Below are positions 38,210-48,400 of a stretch of 64,000 nucleotides of DNA, piece by piece. The first letter of the stretch is position 1. Every line of letters begins with the position of its first letter. Origin of the DNA: an uncultured Sphingomonadaceae bacterium (GTDB taxonomy: Bacteria; Pseudomonadota; Alphaproteobacteria; Sphingomonadales; Sphingomonadaceae); contig CANMBD010000003.1 in NCBI GenBank assembly GCA_947495985.1, positions 248,001-312,000 of the forward strand, given 5' to 3'. The notes under the pieces were generated by a model, which did no database searches, was not told the DNA's origin, and saw nothing but the letters and a program-made list of their open reading frames with translations. The position numbers were made by a program, and so were the translations under genes.

Positions 38210-38617
38210 CTAGCCTAGCCAGGCGTGGACAGCGCCCATGGCCGCATAGAATAGCAGCCAATATCCGGCATCGATAAAGAACAGGGCTTTGCCTTTCTGC
38301 GAGAACAGATAGTTGGTGCCGATAGCGGGAATGATAAAGCCGAGGGCAATCCCGGTCGACATCATCATCTTGATCGCAAATGGCGGCTGGCCAAGGCGAA
38401 AAAACATATGCGCAAGCATAGCCGAAGCAACGAGGCTGAACGCAAAGGCGCCGCCATAGATCAGGCCCATATTGCCGCCCTGTATCTCTTCTTCAGTCAG
38501 GCCGACCGCGCCCATCCATTTCTTGCCCATGATCGGGCCGTACCAGATACCGCCGACCAGAAATCCGCATGCCGCTGCCAAGATGATAGCTAGCCAGTTT
38601 ACCTCCAATAAATTCAT
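38210..38617 (-). CDS. DUF1761 membrane protein
   Basis: 135 residues, four predicted membrane helices. The DUF1761 signature is the N-terminal NWLAIILAAACGFLVGGIWYG with WYGPIMGKKWM. No function is established for the family. Convergent with the phytanoyl dioxygenase gene. Confidence 0.88.
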   Translation of the reverse strand: MNLLEVNWLAIILAAACGFLVGGIWYGPIMGKKWMGAVGLTEEEIQGGNMGLIYGGAFAFSLVASAMLAHMFFRLGQPPFAIKMMMSTGIALGFIIPAIGTNYLFSQKGKALFFIDAGYWLLFYAAMGAVHAWLG

Positions 38618-38657
38618 GATTTCCCTCCCAGAAAATTGCTAGTTACATCGATATACA

Positions 38658-39158
38658 TCAATTCCAGTGGAGTTGGAAAGTTTCCCCAATTTCGGCGGCT
38701 ATCCACTGCTTTGCAAAAGCGCTGATCGATGAGCGGATTGTGTCTATCTGGTGATCAGACAGCTCTGGCGGATCTATGTGAGACGACTGGCAGGCAGCGC
38801 TAAATACGTCTTGCAGTGTCTGGTTATCGCCCGGGCCGCTCCACATCTCCGCTTCAAAACATTCCACCAGTCGCTCGGCCTGCAGCAACTCGACTATGTG
38901 GGCATCGGGCGTGGCAGCGCGGACAGAACTGGCATGGCCCGCCTGCTTGACGATATGCTGGATATCCTCCGGGTGGGTTCCACCAGCGACATGGCCCCAG
39001 AAACCTTCGTGCATCACCAGTTCCCGTTCGACATGAAAGTGGACGGCGTCATGAGGAATCATTCCCTTTTTGGGGAATGTGGTTTGCTCTACCGAACCAT
39101 CCTCCCGCTCTATCTTTATCCAGTCGCGATCCGATCCTTTGGTGATGTTTATGATCAT
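38658..39158 (-). CDS. conserved hypothetical protein
   Basis: 166 residues from the ATG at 39158 ([16 protein letters not shown]). The frame is open much further upstream, but that part is antisense to rimO. The protein has a short beta N-terminus, [22 protein letters not shown], and a helical C-terminal half; the His/Glu-rich centre could bind metal, but I do not recognise an enzymatic family. It is divergent from rimO with 66 bp between the starts. Confidence 0.75.
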   Translation of the reverse strand: MIINITKGSDRDWIKIEREDGSVEQTTFPKKGMIPHDAVHFHVERELVMHEGFWGHVAGGTHPEDIQHIVKQAGHASSVRAATPDAHIVELLQAERLVECFEAEMWSGPGDNQTLQDVFSAACQSSHIDPPELSDHQIDTIRSSISAFAKQWIAAEIGETFQLHWN

Positions 39159-39224
39159 GTGGTTGAAATAGAGAGGGACATTATCGATGACAAGCGCGCA
39201 CAATGGGACTATGCGGCGTTGCAT

Positions 39225-40592
39225 ATGGCAACCGCAATTCCTTCTCCGCCCAAAGTCGGCATGGTGTCCCTTGGCTGTCCCAAGGCGCTGGTCGATAGCG
39301 AACGCATTTTGACGCAGCTGCGCTCTGATGGCTATCAGATGTCGCCGGATTATTCCGGCGCAGATGTGGTGCTGGTCAATACCTGCGGATTTCTCGACAG
39401 CGCGAAGGAAGAGTCGCTTGAAGCCATTGGTGAGGCGATGGCGGAAAACGGCCGGGTGATCGTCACCGGTTGCATGGGGAACGAAGCTGACACAATCATG
39501 AAACGCTTCCCGGATGTCTTGGCTGTCACCGGTGCGCATCAATATGAGGATGTTGTCACTGCGGTACATGCGGCCGCTCCTGCGGCGCGCGGGGCGTTTG
39601 TTGATCTGGTCCCCGACGCCGGCCTGAAACTGACACCGCGCCATTATAGCTATTTGAAGATTTCCGAAGGCTGCAACCATCGCTGTTCCTTCTGTATCAT
39701 CCCGTCCTTGCGCGGCGATCTTGTGTCACGGCGACCCGATGCGATCCTGCGTGAGGCGGAGAAGCTTGTCGCCAATGGCACGAAGGAATTGCTGGTCATC
39801 AGCCAGGATACCTCGGCTTATGGCGTCGATATCCGGCACAAGCCGCAAATCTGGAACGGCCCGATCGGGCAGGGCCGCGAAGTACGTGCCCATATGACCG
39901 ATTTGGCGGTGGCGCTGGGTGAGCTAGGCGTCTGGACGCGGCTGCATTATGTCTATCCCTATCCCCATGTCGACAAGGTCATCCCGCTGATGGCCGAGGG
40001 CAAGATCACGCCTTATCTTGATATTCCCTTCCAGCATGCCGCACCCAATGTCCTGAAACGTATGAAGCGCCCGGCCAATGAGGCGAAAGTGCTGCAACGG
40101 GTAAAGAGCTGGCGCGATATCTGCCCGGACCTCACCATCCGCTCAACCTTCGTGGTTGGCTTCCCGGGAGAGACGGAAGAGGATTTCCAATATCTGCTCG
40201 ACTGGCTCGAAGAAGCGCAGCTCGACCGGGTCGGTGGTTTCCGCTTTGAACCCGTGGAAGGCGCTGCAGCCAACGCTCTCGACGGCGCCGTGCCGGAAGA
40301 AGTCAAAGAAGAGCGCTATCAGCGCCTGATGGAAAAAACCGCCGCGATCAGTGCTGCGCGACTGCAGGCCAAGGTCGGCCGCACGCTGCCCGTCATCATC
40401 GATGAAATCGGAGAGCCGGATGAAGATGGCGACATCGGTGCAACCGCCCGGTCACAAGCCGATGCGCCGGAAATTGACGGCAATGTCTTCCTGCGCAATG
40501 TCAGCGCGGATCTGGCGGTCGGCGATATTATTGATGCCGAGATCGAAGACGCCGACGCCCACGATCTGTTCGGAGCGCCGGTCGCCGTATAG
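39225..40592 (+). CDS. rimO: ribosomal protein S12 methylthiotransferase
   Basis: Radical-SAM methylthiotransferase, 455 residues from ATG 39225; the longer open frame upstream is the antisense of the divergent gene. It adds a methylthio group to Asp88 of ribosomal protein S12. The UPF0004 domain has [15 protein letters not shown] and [15 protein letters not shown], whose Cys bind the second Fe-S cluster; the radical-SAM cluster is [19 protein letters not shown]-terminal TRAM domain ends the protein. Length and motifs are normal. Confidence 0.95.
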   Translation: MATAIPSPPKVGMVSLGCPKALVDSERILTQLRSDGYQMSPDYSGADVVLVNTCGFLDSAKEESLEAIGEAMAENGRVIVTGCMGNEADTIMKRFPDVLAVTGAHQYEDVVTAVHAAAPAARGAFVDLVPDAGLKLTPRHYSYLKISEGCNHRCSFCIIPSLRGDLVSRRPDAILREAEKLVANGTKELLVISQDTSAYGVDIRHKPQIWNGPIGQGREVRAHMTDLAVALGELGVWTRLHYVYPYPHVDKVIPLMAEGKITPYLDIPFQHAAPNVLKRMKRPANEAKVLQRVKSWRDICPDLTIRSTFVVGFPGETEEDFQYLLDWLEEAQLDRVGGFRFEPVEGAAANALDGAVPEEVKEERYQRLMEKTAAISAARLQAKVGRTLPVIIDEIGEPDEDGDIGATARSQADAPEIDGNVFLRNVSADLAVGDIIDAEIEDADAHDLFGAPVAV

Positions 40593-40608
40593 CGGTCACC
40601 GTATAGGG

Positions 40609-41259
40609 TCAGTGCTGATCCGGCAGTGGCGGCCTGGTGTCTCGGAAAGTCGGTTTGCTTGAAATCCAATTCCACCACCGGCTAAGCACTTCGTATCGTC
40701 CGAGCTCTTTCTTCCCTTCGCCGGCTTGCACGAAATAGCCAATCATTGGCGCCAAATGGCAATCAGCCAATGTGATCTGTTGGCTGTCCAGAGCGAAGCC
40801 ATCGCGGGCAATCTTGTTTAATGCGGACAATACGACCCGAGAATCCTCCATCCCCTTGGCGATCGCAGCTTCGTCGGGTGTCCGACCGTATAGAGGCGCG
40901 AAAACCCGCTGCGAAGCAACCTGACGAACCATCGGCCAATAGGCATAATTGTCGACGATAGAAATCACCTGTGTCATCCGTGCTGCCTTTTTGGCCTCTG
41001 CCAGAACCAGAGGCGGCCCGTCAAAAGCCGCGTCAATATAGGGTGTTATGGCTGCCGTTTCGTAGATTTGAAAATCTCCGTGCACTAATAGCGGCACGCG
41101 TCCGAAGGGGTGCATCTTCAGATAGCTTTCCGGCACGGGGTCGGTGAAAGGATCGACTTCAACAGATGTACTGGCGACACCTTTTTGCTGAAGCGTCATT
41201 CGGACAATCTGGTTGTAAACGCTGAATCGATAGCCGTGAACGATGACAGGATCAGTCAT
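40609..41259 (-). CDS. glutathione S-transferase family protein
   Basis: 216 residues, GST fold: thioredoxin-like N-terminal domain (VHGYRFSVYNQIVRMTLQQKG, cis-Pro in FGRVPLLVHGDFQIYETAAI with the ES/ET motif) and helical C-terminal domain with ITLADCHLAPM. The catalytic residue near the N-terminus (Tyr/Ser in RFSVYN) is plausible. Such proteins conjugate or reduce electrophiles; the substrate is unknown. Convergent with rimO. Confidence 0.9.
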   Translation of the reverse strand: MTDPVIVHGYRFSVYNQIVRMTLQQKGVASTSVEVDPFTDPVPESYLKMHPFGRVPLLVHGDFQIYETAAITPYIDAAFDGPPLVLAEAKKAARMTQVISIVDNYAYWPMVRQVASQRVFAPLYGRTPDEAAIAKGMEDSRVVLSALNKIARDGFALDSQQITLADCHLAPMIGYFVQAGEGKKELGRYEVLSRWWNWISSKPTFRDTRPPLPDQH

Positions 41260-41324
41260 GTGGTGCCCTCATATGGTGATGGGTTTGACCATATGGGGAT
41301 ATTCCAAGCTGGCCAATATTGCAT

Positions 41325-41362
41325 CAAAAACAAAAACCCCGCCGGATCGTTACCAGCGGGGT
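41325..41362 (-). terminator. rho-independent terminator after DUF1993 gene
   Basis: Read on the minus strand: ACCCCGC (41362-41356), 13-nt loop, GCGGGGT (41342-41336), followed by TTTTTGTTTTT. It ends the MAPEG-DUF1993 transcript before the GST gene. Confidence 0.88.
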
Positions 41363-41403
41363 ATTTCGATTTATCGGTAACTATCTTGCCGAGTAGCGGG
41401 TGG

Positions 41404-41919
41404 TCACATGCCCATATAATCCTTCTTGCCCACGGCCACGCCCTGCATACGTAGCAGGTTGTAAGTGGTGGTGACATGGAAAAGCAGGTTGGGGAGGTAA
41501 AAGCTCAGCACATAGGTTTTGCCGTCCAGGTCCATGGTTTGATCCGGACCGATGGGCATTGAAATCATCATGGTTTCATTACCGTCGATGGTCGCGTCAT
41601 CTGCTTTGGCCACGGTCGCTCCACATTCAGCAACGCGTGCAATCAGCGCGTCAAACGTCTCGCCCTCCATCGGCAGGTTGGGCAGGTCGTCGGTCGCGAC
41701 ACCTTGCATGCGCGCGGCACCGCGGACGGCAAATTCCGTGATCATTTGCACCTGCCATTTCATCTCATGCATGTCGGGGAACAGACGGTTGTTCATGAAG
41801 GCTTCTTCGGACGCCTCTGTCGCTTCTGCATGGGCTTTTGCTTTTTCCAAAATGTTGGTCAGTCCGCGAAAAGCCTGTGCGGTGGAGGATTTGAAGATGT
41901 CGGAAAGTTGTACAGTCAT
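41404..41919 (-). CDS. DUF1993 protein
   Basis: 171 residues, DinB-like helical bundle of the DUF1993 family: FRGLTNILEKAKAHAEATEA, FPDMHEMKWQVQMI, FYLPNLLFHVTTTYNLLRMQG. The positions of His in the two last motifs fit a DinB-type metal site. Function unknown; DinB relatives act in thiol or epoxide detoxification. It follows the MAPEG gene by 45 bp, giving a possible detoxification unit. Confidence 0.87.
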   Translation of the reverse strand: MTVQLSDIFKSSTAQAFRGLTNILEKAKAHAEATEASEEAFMNNRLFPDMHEMKWQVQMITEFAVRGAARMQGVATDDLPNLPMEGETFDALIARVAECGATVAKADDATIDGNETMMISMPIGPDQTMDLDGKTYVLSFYLPNLLFHVTTTYNLLRMQGVAVGKKDYMGM

Positions 41920-41964
41920 ATTATGTCCTTGATGAGATTGATGATGCCTACAGGCTGTATGGGA

Positions 41965-42381
41965 TTACAGGAGGTTCAATAGAAGAAATCCGCCAAGTGC
42001 GACAAAGCAAAGCAGCGTACCAAATGCACCAATGACGCGCGCGAGAACGAATATCTTGCCGCCTTCTGCCCCATGTGATCCGGCTTCGGTGGATAGCGCG
42101 ATGGCATGCGAAAAACGCGCAACCACAAAGGCGATCGCGATGATCATGATCGTGGAAGAGGGTACTACCGTCATCTCTGCGATGGCCAGGACCGCAACAA
42201 ACAGGCCGGCATTTTCCGCCAGATTGCCATGGCGCCGGATTTTTCGCTCCATAACCGGATCATCGCCAACGCCGAGATTGATACCGGCTTTGGCACGGTG
42301 CAATCCGGTCAGAACCATGAGCACGGCCTGCAGGATGATCAGCAGGCCGCCAGCATAAGCGGAAATAATCGGTACAGTCAT
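41965..42381 (-). CDS. MAPEG family membrane protein
   Basis: 138 residues with four membrane helices, MAPEG (membrane-associated eicosanoid/glutathione metabolism) family: GLHRAKAGINLGVGDDPVMERKIRRHGNLAENAG carries the conserved Arg-His-Asn-Glu-Asn motif that binds glutathione (RxHxNxxEN-like). Together with DUF1993 downstream and a LysR regulator divergent upstream, it could be a regulated thiol-dependent detoxification unit. Confidence 0.87.
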   Translation of the reverse strand: MTVPIISAYAGGLLIILQAVLMVLTGLHRAKAGINLGVGDDPVMERKIRRHGNLAENAGLFVAVLAIAEMTVVPSSTIMIIAIAFVVARFSHAIALSTEAGSHGAEGGKIFVLARVIGAFGTLLCFVALGGFLLLNLL

Positions 42382-42546
42382 ACGGCTTCTCCCAATAGTC
42401 TTGTTATATCTCCGTTCGTTACCGGCTCAAAAATACAAAGTCCAAAAGAGTATATGCACCTTTATTGTGCAAAAATGAGCCATGCATTTGCCGTTGCTTT
42501 GCGCTAGCATTCATCCGCGGAAACGGACGCAGGGATGGAGGGCGAT

Positions 42547-43428
42547 ATGGACTGGGAAGACATCAAGACCTTTCGCGAAGTGAAGAGCGGCGGAACGATC
42601 CGTGCTGCCGCAAAAAGTCTGGGCGTTCATCATAGTACGGTTAGCCGGCGGATTGAGCAGCTGGAAAAATCGCTGGGCGTCACTTTATTCGAAAGACGTC
42701 CGGAGGGCTATTTTCCGACATCTGCCGGAGAAGATCTGGCGCAAGCAGCAGGGCTATTTGCGGACAATCTGTTGACGGTTGAGCGGCATATTGCCGGGCG
42801 CGACAATGAGTTAACAGGGACCATTCGGGTAACCATGGCGGAACCATTTGCGACGTCTATGTTCGCGTCTCGCCTGCCCGAATTTTGCGATGCCTATCCC
42901 GGCCTGGAGCTGGAAATACTGACAAGCTATGACTTGCTTGATGTTGCCCGGCGGGAGGCGGATATTGCCATCCGCATGGACAATAATCCGCCCGATACGT
43001 TGGTTGGCAAGCGCCTGTTCGCTTACACGACATCCATTTATGCCCATCCCGATTATCTCGCCCGGCATGATTTTGTGAATGCGCCGGAACAGGCCCGCTG
43101 GCTCGGTTGGACGGACCGGGAAAGCCGGTTTCCGGACTGGACGCGGGACACCGAATTTGCCCGCGTGCCGGTCTGGGGGAATTTTGGCAGCATAGGGCTG
43201 CAAATCGAGATGGCGAGAGCAGCGATGGGATTGGTCATGATACCCTGCATCGCGGGCGACAATGTCCCTGATCTGGTGCGCGCAACCCGCCGTGATCCTA
43301 CACCTTCACGCGATATCTGGATACTCACCCATGACGACCTGCGTCGTACGGCCCGAGTGAAGGCATTTATGGATTTCGCCGAAATGGTGCTGCGCGACAA
43401 TAAGGCAGCGCTGATCGGGCAACTCTGA
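42547..43428 (+). CDS. LysR family transcriptional regulator
   Basis: 293 residues from ATG 42547, preceded by GGAGGG; an in-frame ATG at 42535 is less well placed. The N-terminal winged helix contains GTIRAAAKSLGVHHSTVSRRIEQLEKSLG; the periplasmic-binding-like effector domain follows. It is divergent from the MAPEG-DUF1993 pair with about 165 bp between the starts, the standard geometry for a LysR protein and its target. The gene's last codons and stop fall within a four-copy 14-bp tandem repeat. Confidence 0.92.
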   Translation: MDWEDIKTFREVKSGGTIRAAAKSLGVHHSTVSRRIEQLEKSLGVTLFERRPEGYFPTSAGEDLAQAAGLFADNLLTVERHIAGRDNELTGTIRVTMAEPFATSMFASRLPEFCDAYPGLELEILTSYDLLDVARREADIAIRMDNNPPDTLVGKRLFAYTTSIYAHPDYLARHDFVNAPEQARWLGWTDRESRFPDWTRDTEFARVPVWGNFGSIGLQIEMARAAMGLVMIPCIAGDNVPDLVRATRRDPTPSRDIWILTHDDLRRTARVKAFMDFAEMVLRDNKAALIGQL

Positions 43429-43466
43429 TCGGCCATTTCTGATCGGCCATTTCTGATCGGGCAGTT
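43411..43466 (+). repeat. 14-bp tandem repeat across the lysR stop codon
   Basis: Four consecutive 14-mers: CTGATCGGGCAACT (43411), CTGATCGGCCATTT (43425 and 43439, identical) and CTGATCGGGCAGTT (43453). The repeat length is not a multiple of three, and the stop TGA of lysR lies in the second unit. Copy number changes there would alter only bases after the stop. Confidence 0.9.
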
Positions 43467-43601
43467 ACTAGATAAGGTAAACTCATATCTGTCTGTTAAC
43501 CAGTTTTGGAGAAATTGGGCCGGAAGTCCGCCATTTCTGCGGCCGGCCTTTAACTATGAAACTGCACAGGCTCGCAATCTATAGGCTTTATCTTGTGGAG
43601 A

Positions 43602-44441
43602 ATGAACGAAGTCATCTCGAAATTATCTCCAGCGCGGCAGGTTGGCATGCTGTCGGCAACAGAAGTGTTGTCGGCCTTTGCGGTGACCGCGATTGCCTAT
43701 CTGCTGATCTTCGGCGTTGATAGTAATTTCTGGAACGTCATGACCATGGCTTTCCTGATACCATGGGTGATATGCCTTCCGGCCAATTTCTATTTTATCA
43801 ATCAGCGCAAACAGCTGATCGATATGGCGGACGAGCTGAAAGTGACACAGGAAAAGCTGCAGCAGGTGAACAAGGATTTACAGCGCAAGGCCAATATTGA
43901 CGGCCTGACTGGTCTCGCCAACCGGGAATATTTCATAAAGCTGTTTGATGAGCGGCGCATGAAGTCCGTCAACAATGTCCTGATGATTATCGATGCGGAT
44001 CATTTCAAGAATATCAATGACGGCTACGGCCATCCGGTCGGGGACAAAGCGCTGATCCTGATGGCTTCGGTGTTCAGGCGCATCTTGCGGAAAAATGATC
44101 TGGTCGGCCGGATTGGCGGCGAGGAATTTGGCGTGTTATTGCCCGACACTTGCGAAACCGAAGGCGAGATTATTGGCGAGATGATCCGGCATGAAATTGA
44201 AACCACATTATTTGAACCGCAGGAAGGTATTCCGCATCGCATTACGGTGAGTATAGGCCTGACCGGTGTGTCTTCCTACGAGGAGCGCGCCTTGCCAATG
44301 CGCAATGCCGATAGCGCCCTGTTTGAAGCCAAACGGCGCGGCCGCAATCAATGCGTGCTCTATACGCACGGTATGCGGGCAAAGCCGCGGCCTTTTTACG
44401 AAGCGGGCAATAGCTCTGGCAGGATACAAATATCGGTCTGA
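43602..44441 (+). CDS. membrane diguanylate cyclase
   Basis: 279 residues from ATG 43602 (a TTG at 43593 is in frame). Two membrane helices (about 20-45 and 50-70) connect through a short coiled coil (DELKVTQEKLQQVNKDLQRK) to a GGDEF domain with active-site GGEEF in RIGGEEFGVLLPDT, so it should make c-di-GMP. No RxxD inhibitory site is obvious just upstream. No periplasmic sensor domain is present; regulation may come through the membrane or dimerisation. Confidence 0.92.
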   Translation: MNEVISKLSPARQVGMLSATEVLSAFAVTAIAYLLIFGVDSNFWNVMTMAFLIPWVICLPANFYFINQRKQLIDMADELKVTQEKLQQVNKDLQRKANIDGLTGLANREYFIKLFDERRMKSVNNVLMIIDADHFKNINDGYGHPVGDKALILMASVFRRILRKNDLVGRIGGEEFGVLLPDTCETEGEIIGEMIRHEIETTLFEPQEGIPHRITVSIGLTGVSSYEERALPMRNADSALFEAKRRGRNQCVLYTHGMRAKPRPFYEAGNSSGRIQISV

Positions 44442-44520
44442 TCCGGGCTCGAAGGTTTCTGAAATCTGCTGTGCAAATTAGCGATGACGGGCACTGTCTG
44501 CGCTGCTAGTGATTGTCGCT

Positions 44521-47361
44521 ATGACAGATACAGATTCTTCCGACCCTTCGCCGTCCGACAACGGTTCCGATAAACAAAAACATCTCTATCTGGTCGACGG
44601 TTCGGCCTATATTTTCAGGGCCTATCATCGCTTGCCGCCGCTCACCAATATTCACGGTGAGCCAGTCGGTGCCGTCTATGGTTACACAACCATGCTTTGG
44701 AAACTCGCGGATGAGCTGCACAAGTCCGATGGGCCGACCCATATGGCGGTGGTGCTCGACAAGTCATCCAAGAGCTTTCGTAACGAACTTTACAGCGAAT
44801 ATAAGGCGCACCGCCCCGACCCGCCGGAAGACCTGCGCCCGCAATTTCCGATGATCCGCGATGCGACGCGGGCCTTTTCGCTGCCGCTTATCGAGGAAGA
44901 AAATGTCGAGGCGGATGATATGATCGCCAGCTACACAAAGGCGGCAGTGGCGGAGGGGTGGAAAGTCACGATTGTTTCATCCGACAAAGATCTGATGCAG
45001 TTGATCGAGCCGTTTGATGATAGCCGCGTCGACATGCTGGATACGATGAAAAATGTCCGCATGGGCAAAGCGACAGTTGAAGAAAAATTCGGTGTCGGTC
45101 CGGAAAAACTGGGCGATGTGCTCGGCCTGATGGGCGATAGCGCAGACAATATTCCCGGCGTACCCGGCATTGGACCGAAAACCGCGTCAAAGCTGATCAA
45201 CGAATATGGCGATATCGAAGCCGTGCTCGCTGCCGCACCGGACATGAAAAAGTCCAAGATGAAAGAGAATATTCTGGAGAATATCGAACAGGCGCGCCTG
45301 TCGCGGGTGCTGGTGACGTTGAAAGAGGATTGCCCGCTACCCGATACTCTGGACAGTTTTCTGCTGCAGGATATTCCCGATGGCCCCTTGCGGGATTTTC
45401 TGACCCATCACGGGTTTAATTCATTGCTCAAGAAACTGGGCGGCGGACAGGCGGAGCCGCAAAATCCTGATGTCGACGGCGGCATTGGTGACAGTGTTCC
45501 GGCGGCGGCAGCTAAACCGGTTGAAGCGCCAGCAATTGATCGCAGCGCCTATGAATGTGTGCAGGATCTAGAGACGCTGGACCAGTGGATTGATCGTGCG
45601 CGGGCCAAAGGTGTGCTGGCCGTCGATGTGGAAACGGATAGCCTGGAAAGCGTCACCGCGCGGGTTGTTGGTGTCTGTATGGCCACCGGACCCAATGAAG
45701 CTTGCTACATCCCGCTTGGACACGGCAGCGGGGACATGTTCGCGGAATCTCCCAAACAGATTCCGACTGAGGAGGCTCTGTCGCGGCTGAAACCGCTGCT
45801 TGAAGACGATGCGGTACTTAAAGTTGGGCAGAATCTGAAATATGACATGACCGTCCTTGCCCAGCATGGCATAAAAATCACGCCGTTCGATGACACTTTG
45901 GTGATGAGCTTCAATCTCGATGCCGGCCTGCACGGGCACGGCATGGATGAACTGAGCAAGCTGCACCTTGGCCATGAATGTATCAGCTTCAAATCGCTCA
46001 CCGGTACGGGCAAGAAGGCGATTACATTTGCCGAAGTGCCACTCGACAAGGCCACCGAATATGCTGCCGAAGATGCCGATGTCACCTTGCGCTTGTGGGA
46101 GATATTGCGTCTGCGCATGGCCCCGGAAGGCGCGACGCGGATCTATCAGATGGTCGATCGCCCGCTGGTCCCGGTCATCGCGAAAATGGAAGAAACCGGC
46201 GTGCTGGTTGATCGCGAAGAACTGGCGCGTTTGTCACAAAGTTTTGCCGAGAATATGGAGAATCTGGAGAAAGAAATTCATGATCTCGCCGGAGAGCCAT
46301 TTTCGATCGGCAGTCCCAAACAGCTCGGCGAAATATTGTTCGGCAAGCTCGGCCTGAAGGGCGGCAAGAAGGGCAAGAGCGGTCAATATTCAACCGACGT
46401 CACGGTGCTGGAACGTCTGGCCGGGGATGGCGAGCCCATTGCGCAGAAGGTTGTCGACTGGCGGCAATTGTCGAAGCTGAAATCCACTTATACCGATGCG
46501 CTGCAGGAGCAGATCAACGTCAAGACCGGCCGCGTCCATACTTCTTACAGCCTCAGCGGCGCGCAGACCGGGCGGTTGTCGTCAACCGAGCCCAACCTGC
46601 AGAATATACCGATCCGTACCGAAATCGGCCGGCAAATTCGTCAGGCCTTTGTCGCGGCACCGGGTAACGTTATTCTGGCGGCCGACTATAGCCAGATTGA
46701 GCTGCGTCTCGCCGCGCATATTGCCGATGTCGATACGCTGAAGGCCGCCTTTGCCGCGGGAGAAGATATTCATAACCGCACGGCGCAGGAATTGTTCGGC
46801 ACGGTTGATCGCGATACGCGCGCGCGAGCAAAAACGATTAATTTCGCTATCCTTTATGGCATCTCCCGCTGGGGTCTCGCCAAGCGGCTGGAGGTTGATC
46901 CCGACGAGGCGCAGGATATGATCGACACCTATTTTGAACGCTTCCCCGGTATCAATCGCTATATTTCCGAAACGCTGCAGGCGGCCCGGGAAAGCGGCTA
47001 TACGGAAACGCTGTTCGGTCGCAAAACCCATTTTGAACGCCTGAAATCCGTTAACCAGGCAGAACGTCAGGGCAGCGAGCGTGCGGCGATTAACGCTCCG
47101 ATCCAGGGCACAAGCGCCGACATTATCAAGCGTGCGATGGCGCGGATGATCCCGGCGCTGGCCGAGGCGGGGCTGGGCAATGTTCAAATGCTCATGCAGG
47201 TGCACGATGAACTGGTTTTTGAGCTTCCGGCCGGTGATGTGGAGGCAGCATCAGAAGTCATTCGCAAGGTGATGGCAGGGGCTGCAGAACCAGCCGTCAA
47301 ACTGTCGGTGCCGCTCGATGTCGATATCGGAACCGGCAAGTCCTGGGACGAGGCGCATTGA
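44521..47361 (+). CDS. polA: DNA polymerase I
   Basis: 946 residues from ATG 44521 (GTG at 44509 is in frame). Three domains: 5'-3' exonuclease (about 15-300, VDGSAYIFRAYHRLPPL, DNIPGVPGIGPKTA), 3'-5' exonuclease (about 355-540) with active VDVETDSLE and the YAAEDADVT motif, and family A polymerase (about 570-944) with LAADYSQIELRLAAH, the RRxxKxxNFxxxYG helix as RARAKTINFAILYG, and QVHDELVFE. It fills gaps after Okazaki-fragment processing and repair. Intact proofreading residues set it apart from Taq-like enzymes. Confidence 0.97.
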   Translation: MTDTDSSDPSPSDNGSDKQKHLYLVDGSAYIFRAYHRLPPLTNIHGEPVGAVYGYTTMLWKLADELHKSDGPTHMAVVLDKSSKSFRNELYSEYKAHRPDPPEDLRPQFPMIRDATRAFSLPLIEEENVEADDMIASYTKAAVAEGWKVTIVSSDKDLMQLIEPFDDSRVDMLDTMKNVRMGKATVEEKFGVGPEKLGDVLGLMGDSADNIPGVPGIGPKTASKLINEYGDIEAVLAAAPDMKKSKMKENILENIEQARLSRVLVTLKEDCPLPDTLDSFLLQDIPDGPLRDFLTHHGFNSLLKKLGGGQAEPQNPDVDGGIGDSVPAAAAKPVEAPAIDRSAYECVQDLETLDQWIDRARAKGVLAVDVETDSLESVTARVVGVCMATGPNEACYIPLGHGSGDMFAESPKQIPTEEALSRLKPLLEDDAVLKVGQNLKYDMTVLAQHGIKITPFDDTLVMSFNLDAGLHGHGMDELSKLHLGHECISFKSLTGTGKKAITFAEVPLDKATEYAAEDADVTLRLWEILRLRMAPEGATRIYQMVDRPLVPVIAKMEETGVLVDREELARLSQSFAENMENLEKEIHDLAGEPFSIGSPKQLGEILFGKLGLKGGKKGKSGQYSTDVTVLERLAGDGEPIAQKVVDWRQLSKLKSTYTDALQEQINVKTGRVHTSYSLSGAQTGRLSSTEPNLQNIPIRTEIGRQIRQAFVAAPGNVILAADYSQIELRLAAHIADVDTLKAAFAAGEDIHNRTAQELFGTVDRDTRARAKTINFAILYGISRWGLAKRLEVDPDEAQDMIDTYFERFPGINRYISETLQAARESGYTETLFGRKTHFERLKSVNQAERQGSERAAINAPIQGTSADIIKRAMARMIPALAEAGLGNVQMLMQVHDELVFELPAGDVEAASEVIRKVMAGAAEPAVKLSVPLDVDIGTGKSWDEAH

Positions 47362-47380
47362 TTGATGCCGGGCAATCCCG

Positions 47381-48400
47381 GTGATGTTACCGGAAAATCA
47401 GGGAGACTGGCCGGTTACGCCTGAGGAGATTGTCGTTGCCGATATTGGCGGCACCCATGCGCGCTTCGCGATTGCCACGCTCCGGAGAGGTCAGATAATC
47501 CGGGTCGAAAACCAGATTACAATGAATAGCGCTGACCATGCCAGTCTGGAGATGGCATGGCAGGCATATGGCGGAGAGATCGGCCGTGAGTTACCCCAGG
47601 ACGGAGCGATAGCTGTTGCCGCTCCTGTTAACGGGGATGTCCTTCATCTTACCAATAACAGCTGGGTGATCTGCCCTCGTTTGATCCGTGAGAAACTGAA
47701 GCTGAACCGGATCAGTCTGGTCAACGATTTCGGTGCGGTTGGCCATGCGGTTGCCCTGCTTGGCGATGACCAGTTCGGGCATATTTGCGGGCCCGATAGT
47801 ATGATCAGCGGGGAACAGTCCATTACAGTCGTTGGACCGGGTACCGGCCTCGGCGTCGCGCATGTTTTAAGGACAGGCAACACATATCATATATCCGAAA
47901 CAGAAGGCGGCCATATTGATTTCGCGCCGCATGATGAACTGGAAGACCGCTTGCTGCACAACCTGCGCAAACAGCACGGGCGGGTTTCGGCAGAACGGAT
48001 TGTCGCCGGCCCGGGCCTACAGGCCATTTATCGCGTGCTGGCAGAGGTCGAGGGACAACCGCCAAAGCAGCTTGATGACAAGGACTTGTGGCAATTGGCT
48101 CTTGGCGGGGAAGACCGTCTGGCGGCCGCTGCTTTTGACCGGTTCTGTCTGTGTCTGGGTTCTTTTGCGGGAGACATGGCACTGGTCCACGGGTCAGGCG
48201 CTGTTGTGATTTCAGGAGGGCTAGGCAACCGGATTGCGGATCAATTGCTCGTATCGGGCTTTCGCGACCGGTTTACGGCAAAAGGGCGTTTTCAGTCCCT
48301 GATGGAACAAATTTCGGTGAAGCAGTTTTTCAATGAAGAGCCCGGATTATATGGCGCTGCCGCTGCATTCCTGAAGGAGCATGCACCGGCGGATTTGTGA
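47381..48400 (+). CDS. glk: glucokinase
   Basis: 339 residues, ROK-independent bacterial glucokinase group: phosphate-binding VVADIGGTHARFAIA, LVNDFGAVGHAVALLG with the catalytic Asp, the second phosphate loop VVGPGTGLGVAHV and the glucose contact ETEGGHIDFAPHD. Converts glucose to glucose 6-phosphate for the Entner-Doudoroff route expected in sphingomonads. It starts 19 bp after polA, which is an unusual neighbour; other ED genes are not here. Confidence 0.94.
   Translation: MMLPENQGDWPVTPEEIVVADIGGTHARFAIATLRRGQIIRVENQITMNSADHASLEMAWQAYGGEIGRELPQDGAIAVAAPVNGDVLHLTNNSWVICPRLIREKLKLNRISLVNDFGAVGHAVALLGDDQFGHICGPDSMISGEQSITVVGPGTGLGVAHVLRTGNTYHISETEGGHIDFAPHDELEDRLLHNLRKQHGRVSAERIVAGPGLQAIYRVLAEVEGQPPKQLDDKDLWQLALGGEDRLAAAAFDRFCLCLGSFAGDMALVHGSGAVVISGGLGNRIADQLLVSGFRDRFTAKGRFQSLMEQISVKQFFNEEPGLYGAAAAFLKEHAPADL

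Noticed and set aside
38751..39224. Long upstream extension of rimO
   Set aside because: It is antisense to the divergent 166-residue gene; RimO normally starts just before the [10 protein letters not shown] motif.
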